Under the pieces are notes generated by a model. That model was not told the origin of the DNA and did no database searches. It saw only the letters and a list, made by a program, of their open reading frames with translations. Shown here piece after piece: positions 45,870-53,967 of a stretch of 56,280 bases of DNA (positions are counted from its first letter, which is position 1; each line of letters starts with the position of its first letter). A program made the translations under genes and the position numbers. The stretch covers positions 1 to 56,280 of the forward strand of contig QHRU01000054.1 of NCBI GenBank assembly GCA_003220225.1. Reading direction: 5' to 3'. This DNA is from Candidatus Rokuibacteriota bacterium (GTDB taxonomy: Bacteria > Methylomirabilota > Methylomirabilia > Rokubacteriales > CSP1-6).

Positions 45870-48515
45870 ATAGGTATCGAAGAGCCGGCCCCACCCCGTC
45901 CCCGCGAACGCGCGGATGCGCGCGCGGCCCACGGTCGGGTACCAGAGCAGGTCGTGGTAGACGTTCGACGCGAACGGCGCCCACACCATCAAGGGCGAGT
46001 GCAGCAGCAGGCGCTTCAGCGGCTTGAGCGGTCCGCGGCGGATCAGCTGGTCGCCCCAGATCACGAGCGAGCGCGACGTCGTGAAGCCCATGTTCGTGGC
46101 GGCCGCGTCGACATCGCCGACGATCTCGATGTCGCGCGGGTCGGCCACGCCGAGGCCCCGCTCGTGGCACATCGCGAGGTAGCGGATCGAGAGCGGGTCG
46201 AAGCCCATGATTTTCGCGGCCATGGCGTCGATGGCCACCTGGTCGGACGAGGCGAGGATCAGGTTGCCCTCGCGCGGGATCATCGTGCGCGGCCCGGCGC
46301 CGTCGCCCATGACGGTGGCGTCCATCACGGCCAACATCCCCGGGTGCAGTTCACGCTGCATGTACATGAGGTCGACCATGACCTCGTGGATGAACTCGTG
46401 CGCGTAGTGCCGGACCTCCTTCAAGAGGCCGCCGAACGAGTTTTTGATCGCGCCGGTGGTCTGGGAATGGCCGTGCGTGTTGTGCAGAATAATCCCGTTG
46501 CCGATGAACGAATGAGTGTTCTCGACCGATAGGTCGTACAGGAAGGGCACGTCGGCGGGGTCTACGCGTACCTCTTCGACCCGGTCCCACGCCAGATCTT
46601 CGCTGGCCAGAAATCGTAGATATTCGAGTTCCTCGGCGTATCGGCCGTTGCGGTCGAGAGACGCGAAACGCTCGATGAAATAGCGCACGATCGGCCGAGT
46701 CGGCTCCCTATAACCGTTCTCGATGGTATTCACGGAACTAGCGCGACCAGCACTCTCGTGCGTGAGGCCCAGCCCCTCTCGTATCATACGGAACAGCGCC
46801 GGAGCGACTGGAACCGTGTCCCAGTTGCTCGGACGCTTGCCTACCCGCCGCCGGGCAACCAATCGCTCGAGGTTCCGCTGCTTGTGCGCGCACCGGAAAC
46901 GGATGTGTCCGGCGAGCGCGATGACGTCGTCCGCATAGATGCCGATCTGCTCGTACGGCAGCTTCTGGGTCATGCGGCCATTCGTCGCCCGCGAATAGGT
47001 CGTGCGACGAAATGCGACGATACCCAGGCGTGAGAGGAGCATTTGGACTTGTGAAGCGAGCCGAGGACTCTTCGAAACGGCGTACGCGCCTGTTCGAGCA
47101 TCGACCGTTCCATCCCCGTCGAAATAGGCCTGAAGGAATGCAGCGATCTCCTCGTCAGGGCACTTGAACAGAACGTCGGGTACGGTCTTCGTGGCCGAGT
47201 TCGTCGGGACCGTGAAGCCTAGGCTCTCGAAGAAGGGACGCAGATTACGGGCGTCGAAATAGATCTCGTTGCCGCGGGTTCGCGGCTCGACACCGAAGAG
47301 CCGCCGGGAAAGGTCGATATAATCGAGGCGGACCTCTGGGTCAGTGTTTGCGACCGACACCCGATACGAACCGTTCGCCTCGTAGGCGTAACCCTCGGCC
47401 GTGAAATAGCCAATCCAGCGCCAGAACTCGATCGAGGTTCGCTCGGGGGCGGTTGCCCAAATGCGACGCCAGCGAGACTGGATACCGTATCGGTGGACGA
47501 CCGAGCGAATGCCCTCCCAGTGGGCGCCGCGCTCGGCCGCGATGGCGGTAATGGTCTTCCCGGCTAGGTACTCGCGGATGATCGAGCGCTGCGCCTCACA
47601 CGAGTAGCGACGTCCGGGCCGAATAGGCAAGCGTTCGACGTCGATCGCCTCGTGTCCCAGCAACGGCACGCGCGGCAGCGGCTGGCTCGTGCCCCTGACC
47701 CTGATGCGCCGCGCGATGGCGATCCGATCCCCGCTCTTCAGCTCGACGGCCTTCTTCCATCCTTCGGGTGTCAGGAACGGGTGGCGACTCGATGTGATCA
47801 CCTTACGACCGGTGCGGCTGCGTACGGTCCACATCACGCCATCGGGTATCGGCGTCCTCCAGAAATGGGTCGCATGTCCGGGTGTGAGCGATGCACCGTC
47901 GAGGGCGACGACCCGCACCTCACCCTCGCTGACGATGTCACCGTCGGGCAGCACGCGCGATGGTTCACGCAGCTGCCACTCTTTGACGAGCGCCTCCGCC
48001 CGCACCACGCTGCCGTCGGCCAGGACGATCTCGGTGTCGGGATGGACGCACTTGACCGTCGGCGCGTGGAGCACGTTCTTGCCGAGGTACATCTTCGGGA
48101 TCTCGATCCCCTCGGGAAAGATCTGGTTCAGCTTGAGCAGCGGACTCTTGAACGGGTAGACCGTCCACTCCACGTCCGGCAGCGGGATGAACGGCAGGCC
48201 GTGACGCTGGAGCACCGGCGACCACTTGTTGTTCCGACAGCCCTCCACCGGATCGGTGACCACGGTCTTGTTCTCGACGGGGAAGATCCGACGGCGCTCG
48301 TAGCCGTCCTCGAGCAGCGCCGTGAGCACACCGTCCACCTGCCACGGCTGGCTCGAGCAGGCCGGAAAGTACTTCGTCCACGAGAGGTTCAGCTTGACGA
48401 TCAGATCCTGGTCGCGCGGCAGCACCCGGTCGTACTTCACCAGGCGCATCAGACGGCCGTAGTCGGCGACGACGGTCTCGGGGCGGGTGCGGAGAACGGC
48501 GACCTGACTCTTCAC
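45867..48515 (-). CDS. DUF362 domain protein interrupted by an intein
   Basis: The 882-codon gene encodes a 358-residue DUF362 protein split by a 524-residue intein. The N-extein (residues 1-155) ends NVLHAPTVK; the C-extein (680-882) resumes THGHSQTTGAIKNSFGGLL, restoring the conserved DUF362 segment. The DUF362 role is poorly defined; some members carry Fe-S clusters, but no ferredoxin-type Cys cluster is visible here. Start is GTG at 48515, 16 bases after the UbiA gene stop, with no clear Shine-Dalgarno. Splicing would be needed for activity. The neighbours point to an envelope or polyprenyl pathway. Confidence 0.92.
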   Translation of the reverse strand: MKSQVAVLRTRPETVVADYGRLMRLVKYDRVLPRDQDLIVKLNLSWTKYFPACSSQPWQVDGVLTALLEDGYERRRIFPVENKTVVTDPVEGCRNNKWSPVLQRHGLPFIPLPDVEWTVYPFKSPLLKLNQIFPEGIEIPKMYLGKNVLHAPTVKCVHPDTEIVLADGSVVRAEALVKEWQLREPSRVLPDGDIVSEGEVRVVALDGASLTPGHATHFWRTPIPDGVMWTVRSRTGRKVITSSRHPFLTPEGWKKAVELKSGDRIAIARRIRVRGTSQPLPRVPLLGHEAIDVERLPIRPGRRYSCEAQRSIIREYLAGKTITAIAAERGAHWEGIRSVVHRYGIQSRWRRIWATAPERTSIEFWRWIGYFTAEGYAYEANGSYRVSVANTDPEVRLDYIDLSRRLFGVEPRTRGNEIYFDARNLRPFFESLGFTVPTNSATKTVPDVLFKCPDEEIAAFLQAYFDGDGTVDARTGAYAVSKSPRLASQVQMLLSRLGIVAFRRTTYSRATNGRMTQKLPYEQIGIYADDVIALAGHIRFRCAHKQRNLERLVARRRVGKRPSNWDTVPVAPALFRMIREGLGLTHESAGRASSVNTIENGYREPTRPIVRYFIERFASLDRNGRYAEELEYLRFLASEDLAWDRVEEVRVDPADVPFLYDLSVENTHSFIGNGIILHNTHGHSQTTGAIKNSFGGLLKEVRHYAHEFIHEVMVDLMYMQRELHPGMLAVMDATVMGDGAGPRTMIPREGNLILASSDQVAIDAMAAKIMGFDPLSIRYLAMCHERGLGVADPRDIEIVGDVDAAATNMGFTTSRSLVIWGDQLIRRGPLKPLKRLLLHSPLMVWAPFASNVYHDLLWYPTVGRARIRAFAGTGWGRLFDTY
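46479..48050 (-). mobile_element. Intein with LAGLIDADG homing endonuclease and two HTH-like modules
   Basis: This 524-residue in-frame element has all splicing blocks. Cys1 opens block A (CVHPDTEIVLADGSVV). Block B is VITSSRHPFLT with Thr86 and His90. The C-terminal blocks are VPFLYDLSVENTHSFIGNG and IILHN with penultimate His523 and Asn524. The first C-extein residue is Thr. The endonuclease has two DOD motifs, WRWIGYFTAEGYA (210-222) and AAFLQAYFDGDGTV (303-316). A resolvase-like helix-turn-helix (about 150-190) precedes it and an XRE-like segment (about 415-463) follows. Sample lines inside count 57% G+C against near 68% outside, consistent with lateral origin. Confidence 0.92.
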
Positions 48516-48530
48516 GACCGAATCATTCTA

Positions 48531-49409
48531 CTACTGCGCGCGCGTGCCGTAGACGATCAGCAGAACGGCGGCGACCCAGCACGCGGTGTTGATCAGGAGC
48601 GCGCGGTCGTTGAGGAACAGCTCCGAGGGGCTGCCGCCGAGCTGCCGGCGGTAGAGGAGATAGAGGTACCGGAAGATCCCGTACAGCACGAAGGGCAGGG
48701 TGGCCGGCAGCAGCTGCGTGTGGAACTTCGCCACCGTCTCCGGCGACATCGTGTAGAGCGCGTAGGCAGTCACCGTGGAGGCGGTCACCACCGCGATCAT
48801 CTGGTCCAGCAGACCCGCGTTGTACTCGGCGAGGATCGGGCGGTGCCGCGCGGCCTCGGCCCCCAGGGCCAGGTACTCGTGGCGCCGCTTGCCGAGGGCC
48901 AGGAACAGCGCGAGGAGGATCGTGCAGATGAGCAGCCAGCCCGAGATGGCCACGTCGATGGCGAGCGTCCCCGCCAGCGCGCGCAGCACGAAGCCGACGG
49001 CGACCGTGAGCACGTCGACGATGACGATGTGCTTGAGCCACGTGGAGTACGCGGTGAGCAGCACGACGTAGGCGACGGCCACCAGCAGGACGCTCGTCGA
49101 GATCCGGGCTGCCGCCACCAGCCCGGCGGCGACGAGGGCGATGGCCACCCCGAGCGCGACGCGGATGGGCAGCCGCCCGGCGGCGACGGGCCGCTCGCGC
49201 TTCTTGGGATGCAGACGGTCCTGGTCCCGGTCGGCGACGTCGTTGACGAGGTACACCGCACCCGACAGCCCGCAGAAGATCGCGAAGGCACCGAGGGCCG
49301 GCCACACGGCGGGCGTGAACAGCCGCTGGCCGAACACGAGGCCGGCGAAGACGAACAGGTTCTTGACCCACTGCCGCGGCCGCAGCGAGACGAGGACGGC
49401 GCCCAGCAT
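48531..49409 (-). CDS. UbiA family prenyltransferase, decaprenyl-phosphate phosphoribosyltransferase-like
   Basis: The 292-residue membrane protein opens with LRPRQWVKNLFVFAGLVFGQ and carries the two Asp motifs NDVADRDQDRLHPKKRERPV (first) and the weaker YSTWLKHIVIVDVLTVAVGF (second). The RPRQWVKN start and HPKKRERP are typical of the subgroup that transfers phosphoribose to a polyprenyl phosphate. About eight helices are visible. It lies 6 bases after the UDP-sugar dehydrogenase stop and 16 before the DUF362 gene. A lipid-linked pentose for surface polysaccharide is plausible. Confidence 0.88.
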   Translation of the reverse strand: MLGAVLVSLRPRQWVKNLFVFAGLVFGQRLFTPAVWPALGAFAIFCGLSGAVYLVNDVADRDQDRLHPKKRERPVAAGRLPIRVALGVAIALVAAGLVAAARISTSVLLVAVAYVVLLTAYSTWLKHIVIVDVLTVAVGFVLRALAGTLAIDVAISGWLLICTILLALFLALGKRRHEYLALGAEAARHRPILAEYNAGLLDQMIAVVTASTVTAYALYTMSPETVAKFHTQLLPATLPFVLYGIFRYLYLLYRRQLGGSPSELFLNDRALLINTACWVAAVLLIVYGTRAQ

Positions 49410-49415
49410 CGGCGC

Positions 49416-50717
49416 CTAGAGGCGGATCACGCGGCCCGCGTCGGGGACGCCGGCGGTGGCGTTGCGCGTGTCGATGACCACCGAGGCCTCGCTCACGATG
49501 GCGCGCCAGTCGTACGCCGCGTGGGCCGTCAGCACGAGGACGAGGTCGTACTCCGCGGCGCGCACCGCGGGGCGCGACTCCAGCGTGGCGCCGCTCACGG
49601 TGATGGCCGGCACGTGCGGATCGTGGTACGCCACGCGCGCTCCCTTGACGCGCAGCGTGTCGATGATCTCGAGCGCCGGCGAGTCGCGCGTGTCGGCGAC
49701 GTTCGGCTTGTAGGCGACGCCGAGCACGAGCACGCGCGCGCCGCGCACGGCGCGCCCGCGATCGTTGAGCGCGTCGGTCACCATCTGCACGACGTACGCG
49801 GGCATCTGCCGGTTGATCTCGTCGGCGAACGTGATGAAGCGCGGCTCATAGCCCGCGAGCCGCACCTTCCACGAGAGGTAATACGGATCGGACGGCAGGC
49901 AGTGGCCCCCCAGGCCCGGCCCCGGCCAGAAGGGCATGAAGCCGAAGGGCTTGGTGGCGGCGGCCGTGACGACCTCCCACACCGAGATGCCGAGCTTGCG
50001 GCACATGATCGCGAACTCGTTGACGAGCGCGATGTTGACCGAGCGGAAGGTGTTCTCGAACAGCTTGACCATCTCCGCCGTCTCCGGGCCCGACACGGGG
50101 ACGACGCGCGGCGTGATCCGCGCGTAGAGCGCGGCGACGAGCTCACGGCAGGCCGGCGTGAGACCGCCCACGACCTTGGGGATGTCGCGCAGCGTCCACT
50201 CCCGGTTGCCGGGGTCGATGCGCTCCGGCGAGAACGCCAGGAAGAAGTCCTCGCCGACGGTCAGCCCGCGCGCCGCGAAGCGCGGCAGCAGGATCTCCTG
50301 CGTGGTGCCGGGATAGGTCGTCGACTCCAGGACGACGAGCTGGCCGGCGCGGATGATCGTCGCCACGGCGTCGGCGGCGGCCACGATGAAGGAGATGTCC
50401 GGCTCCTTCGACTTGCCGAGCGGCGTCGGCACGCAGATGACGATGGCGTCGGCGTCCTTGAGCGCGCCCACCTCGCCCGTGGCGGCCAGCCGTCCCGCCT
50501 TCACCAGCGTCTGCAGCGTCGCGCCGGAAACGTCCTCGATGAAGGAGGCGCCCGCGTTGACGCCGGCCACGCGCCGCGCGTCGGAGTCGACGCCGATCAC
50601 CGTGGCGCCCGACTCCGCGAACGCCACCGCCAGCGGCAGGCCGACGTAGCCGAGGCCGACGACGCCCAGGGTGGGCTGTCCGGCCAGCCGCTCGCGCAGC
50701 CGCGCCGCCGGCGTCAT
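49416..50717 (-). CDS. Nucleotide sugar dehydrogenase (UDP-N-acetyl-hexosamine 6-dehydrogenase-like)
   Basis: The 433-residue enzyme has an N-terminal NAD fold (LGVVGLGYVGLPLAVAFAES), the central ETAEMVKLFENTFRSVNIAL helix, catalytic Cys in GPGLGGHCLPSDPYYLSW, and the C-terminal UDP-binding VLVLGVAYKPNVADTRDSPA. The pattern fits the WbpA/TviB group that oxidises UDP-GlcNAc or UDP-ManNAc to the uronic acid. An ATGA overlap links it to the upstream aminotransferase. Together they could make an amino-uronic sugar for surface polysaccharide. Confidence 0.92.
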   Translation of the reverse strand: MTPAARLRERLAGQPTLGVVGLGYVGLPLAVAFAESGATVIGVDSDARRVAGVNAGASFIEDVSGATLQTLVKAGRLAATGEVGALKDADAIVICVPTPLGKSKEPDISFIVAAADAVATIIRAGQLVVLESTTYPGTTQEILLPRFAARGLTVGEDFFLAFSPERIDPGNREWTLRDIPKVVGGLTPACRELVAALYARITPRVVPVSGPETAEMVKLFENTFRSVNIALVNEFAIMCRKLGISVWEVVTAAATKPFGFMPFWPGPGLGGHCLPSDPYYLSWKVRLAGYEPRFITFADEINRQMPAYVVQMVTDALNDRGRAVRGARVLVLGVAYKPNVADTRDSPALEIIDTLRVKGARVAYHDPHVPAITVSGATLESRPAVRAAEYDLVLVLTAHAAYDWRAIVSEASVVIDTRNATAGVPDAGRVIRL

Positions 50718-51814
50718 CCGAGGTCCTCGCAGGCGCGGCGCACGGCGTCGATCACGCCCTCCACCTCGGCGTCGCTCATCTCGGGATAACACGGCAGCGA
50801 GAGCACCTCGCGCGCGGCGCGGTGGGCCTCGGGCCAGCGCTTCTCGCCGTCGGCCGCGAACAGCGGCTGCCCGGGGACCGGCAGCGGATAGTGCACGGCG
50901 GTGCCGACGCCGGTGTCGGCCAGGCGCTTGGCGAGCGCGTCGCGCTGCGGGTGGCGCACGGTGAACAGGTGGTAGACGTGGCGGGCGCCGGAGCGCTCGA
51001 CGGGCAGCCGCAGCGGCAGGCCGCCCAGGCCCTCGCGATAGCGCGCGGCGATCCAGCGCCGCCGTTCCTCCCACTCCGTCAGCCGCCGGAGCTTCACACG
51101 CAGCAGCGCGGCCTGCAGCTCGTCGAGCCGGCTGCAGTAGCCCAGCTCCACGTGGTGGTAGCGGCCGGTGTCGCCGTGGTGACGCAGGCGGCGCACACGC
51201 TCGGCGACGTCGTCGCGCGTGGTGACGAGCATGCCGGCGTCGCCGCACGCGCCGAGGTTCTTCGTCGGGTAGAAGGACAGGCACGCCGCGTCGCCCCAGC
51301 CGCCCAGCGGCCGGCCCTGCCACGTCGCGCCCACGGCCTGCGCGTTGTCCTCGAGCACGGCGAGCCCGCGCGCCTGCGCGAACGCCGCGATGCGGTCGAT
51401 GGCCGCGGGGTGGCCGTACAGGTGCACCGGCATCACGACCTTCGTGCGCGGGGTGAGCGCGCGCGTGAGGGCGTCGGGGTCCATGGTCAGGGTGTCCGGC
51501 TCGACGTCCACGAAGACCGGCGTGGCCCCGGCCATGACGATGGTGGTGGCGGAGGCGACGAAGGAAAACGCCGGCGTGAGCACCTCGTCGCCGCGCCCGA
51601 CGCCGAGCGCGGTGAGCGCCAGCCGCAGCGCGTCGGTGCCGGAGCCGACGCCGACGGCGTGCCGCGCGCCGCACACCTGCGCCAGCTCCGCCTCCAGCGC
51701 GCGGCCCTCGGCGCCGAGCACGAACTGGCTTCCGTCGAGCACGCGCTCGGCGGCGGCCATCAGCTCGGTCCTGAGCGCGGCGTGCTGCCGTCTGAGGTCG
51801 AGGAACGGGATCAC
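50714..51814 (-). CDS. DegT/DnrJ/EryC1/StrS family sugar aminotransferase
   Basis: The 366-residue PLP enzyme has MIPFLDLRRQHAALRTELMA at the start, VGVGSGTDALRLALTALGVG (cofactor phosphate site), the VLEDNAQAVGATW Asp/Gln pair and the Schiff-base lysine in CLSFYPTKNLGACGDAG. It aminates a keto-sugar nucleotide, as WbpE does in the O-antigen pathway. The GTG start at 51814 is in a GTGA overlap with the lptD stop; its end overlaps the dehydrogenase start by 4 bases. Confidence 0.92.
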   Translation of the reverse strand: MIPFLDLRRQHAALRTELMAAAERVLDGSQFVLGAEGRALEAELAQVCGARHAVGVGSGTDALRLALTALGVGRGDEVLTPAFSFVASATTIVMAGATPVFVDVEPDTLTMDPDALTRALTPRTKVVMPVHLYGHPAAIDRIAAFAQARGLAVLEDNAQAVGATWQGRPLGGWGDAACLSFYPTKNLGACGDAGMLVTTRDDVAERVRRLRHHGDTGRYHHVELGYCSRLDELQAALLRVKLRRLTEWEERRRWIAARYREGLGGLPLRLPVERSGARHVYHLFTVRHPQRDALAKRLADTGVGTAVHYPLPVPGQPLFAADGEKRWPEAHRAAREVLSLPCYPEMSDAEVEGVIDAVRRACEDLG

Positions 51815-53949
51815 CGCTGGCCCCCCGACTCGATGGCGCCCAGGCCCACGCGCGTGCTGATGGGCCCGCTGACGCCGAGGAGGTTGAGCGTGAAGCGGAT
51901 CTCGTCGTCGCGCTTAGCGCGGTTGATGAGCTCGATGCTCAGCGCCCAGCACTGCCAGTGCAGGTCGAAGGCGAGGCGGTTCTCGACGAAGGTCGTCGTG
52001 TAGAGGTCCCAGTTGATGGTGCCCCGCGTGGTGAGCCACGCCCATGGGCTCACGCTGAAGCCGCCCTGCAGGAACGTGATCTTCGCCGGGTCGCTGTACC
52101 GGAAGCCGGCGTTGAGCGCGCCGCGCGGGATCTCCGTCTGGATGTCGGCGGTGACGGAGGGAACGTTGTTGGCCGAGGGATCGTAGGTGAGGTCGCTGCG
52201 AAACCGCACGCGGGGCGTCGGGGCGACGATGAGCGTCGCGAAGGCCTCCGCCCAGTCGTCCTTCCGCAGATCGTACGCGTGGCCGAGGGTGAGCCGGAAC
52301 AGCTCCCAGCGCACGGGCTCGGCGTTCGCGAGCGCGATCGTGCGGCCGCGGATGCGATTGGTCAGCGAGTACTCGAGCCGGCTCGTGTCCTCGATGGAGT
52401 CGAGGGCGGGCGTCCACTGCGGCAACCGGTCCTTCCCCTTGCCCGTGATCCACGTGTAGGTCAGGCGGGGCTCGATGGTGTGCAGCATGGCGTCGATGTT
52501 CCAGACGCCACCGGTATTGAACACGCGCGACACCTTCGTCTCGAGGTCGCCGCCCGCCTCGAACAGCCGGCGCAGGCGCGTGTGGTCGTTGGTGTCCTCG
52601 ATGAATCCGTTCACGCCCTGGCTCGTGTGAAGGCCCGTCACGGTGCGGTCGTAGCCGGTGAGCCGCCCGCCGACGAACGGCGTGAGGGTCAGCACGTCCA
52701 TGGGAATCGGCCGCGACAGCCGCGGGTGGATGTCCACGCGGCCGCCGTCCGAGCCGACGTCGCGCACGAAGCGGATGGCGCTGCCCTCGAACTGCCACAG
52801 CACCCCGGGCACGTCGTGCAGCGGCTGCGGCGTGCCGACGAGGCGGATGTCGGGCAGGCGGTGCAGCTCGACCGGCCGCCGCGTGGTGAGGTCCTGGTAG
52901 AAGAACAGGTCGCCGACGAGGTTCCAGGCGTCCCAGCTGCGCGTCACGAACACGTTGGACTCGACGCGCTGCGAGCTGCGCTGGTAGAGGTCGTCGCCGT
53001 AGTCGCGCAACACGTTGTCGTCGGACACGCCGGTGACGTCCACCTTGGCCCAGGTCCGGGGCGCCAGCGTCCAGTCCTGGCGGGTGGTGCCGACGAAGCG
53101 CGTGGCGTCGTGCTTGGCCGACTCCTGCATCAGGAAGCCGCCGAATCGCCCGCGCTGGGTGTCGGGCAGGATGTAGCGGTACTCGAGGTTGAACCCCTCG
53201 CCCAGGCTGGTGTAGGTGAGCGGCGAGAACGTGAGGTCCTGGCTGTCGCCGATGGCCCAGAAGAACGGCAGCTCCGCGTAGAAACCCCGGCGCGAGGACT
53301 GGCCGAACTTCGGAAAGAGGAACCCCGTCTGGCGCTCGCGCCGGATGGCGGCCGCGAAGAACGGCACGAACGGGATGAGCGGGATGTTCCGCACCCAGAA
53401 CGACGCGTTGGTCCCGTAGAGGAACTCGTTGAGGTCCGCGGTGGCGGAGCCGAAGCGGAAGGCCCAGTCGGGCGGGTCGCCGTCGCACGTCGTGAAGACG
53501 CCCTTCTGTACGCGGTAGACGCTTTCGCCAAGCCGTTCCATCTTCTCGCCCGAGAGGCGGTAGTAGGGGGCGCCGCGGGCCTCGCCCTGGTACACGACGC
53601 CCGCCCCCGTCTTCACGTTGTACTCGATGCGCTGGCCGGTGAGCTGGTCCTCGCCGTCGTAGAAGATGACGCGGCCCTGGGCGACGGCGTCGCCGGTGGC
53701 GCGGTTGAGCTCGACGCGATCGGCCATCAGGCGGGCGGAGCCCTTCGTCATCTCGACGTTGCCGGTGGCGATGAAGAGGTCCGGCGCCGCCTGCTCGAGC
53801 TGGTCGGCCACGATCGTGACGTCCCCCCCCGACGTCTGGACGGTGACGGGCCCCTGAGGCACCTGCGCCTCGGCGATCGACGCGGCGGTCAGGGCCAGCA
53901 GGAGTCCCATCGCGGCACGTCCGAGTCGACCGAGGAATCGCGTGCTCAA
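51811..53949 (-). CDS. lptD: LPS-assembly outer membrane protein LptD
   Basis: The 712-residue protein has a signal peptide (residues 1-28, ending AEAQ), an N-terminal OstA/LptA-like domain (VTIVADQLEQAAPDLFIATG) and a large C-terminal beta-barrel with alternating aromatic strands. Only two Cys are present, one in VFTTCDGDPPDW and one near the end in HWQCWAL, so at most one disulfide can link jellyroll and barrel, unlike the four-Cys E. coli protein. It inserts LPS into the outer leaflet with LptE. The TTG at 53949 supplies the basic signal region; an ATG at residue 14 is an alternative. Confidence 0.9.
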   Translation of the reverse strand: MSTRFLGRLGRAAMGLLLALTAASIAEAQVPQGPVTVQTSGGDVTIVADQLEQAAPDLFIATGNVEMTKGSARLMADRVELNRATGDAVAQGRVIFYDGEDQLTGQRIEYNVKTGAGVVYQGEARGAPYYRLSGEKMERLGESVYRVQKGVFTTCDGDPPDWAFRFGSATADLNEFLYGTNASFWVRNIPLIPFVPFFAAAIRRERQTGFLFPKFGQSSRRGFYAELPFFWAIGDSQDLTFSPLTYTSLGEGFNLEYRYILPDTQRGRFGGFLMQESAKHDATRFVGTTRQDWTLAPRTWAKVDVTGVSDDNVLRDYGDDLYQRSSQRVESNVFVTRSWDAWNLVGDLFFYQDLTTRRPVELHRLPDIRLVGTPQPLHDVPGVLWQFEGSAIRFVRDVGSDGGRVDIHPRLSRPIPMDVLTLTPFVGGRLTGYDRTVTGLHTSQGVNGFIEDTNDHTRLRRLFEAGGDLETKVSRVFNTGGVWNIDAMLHTIEPRLTYTWITGKGKDRLPQWTPALDSIEDTSRLEYSLTNRIRGRTIALANAEPVRWELFRLTLGHAYDLRKDDWAEAFATLIVAPTPRVRFRSDLTYDPSANNVPSVTADIQTEIPRGALNAGFRYSDPAKITFLQGGFSVSPWAWLTTRGTINWDLYTTTFVENRLAFDLHWQCWALSIELINRAKRDDEIRFTLNLLGVSGPISTRVGLGAIESGGQR

Positions 53950-53967
53950 GTGTCCCAGAAGTCCTCG

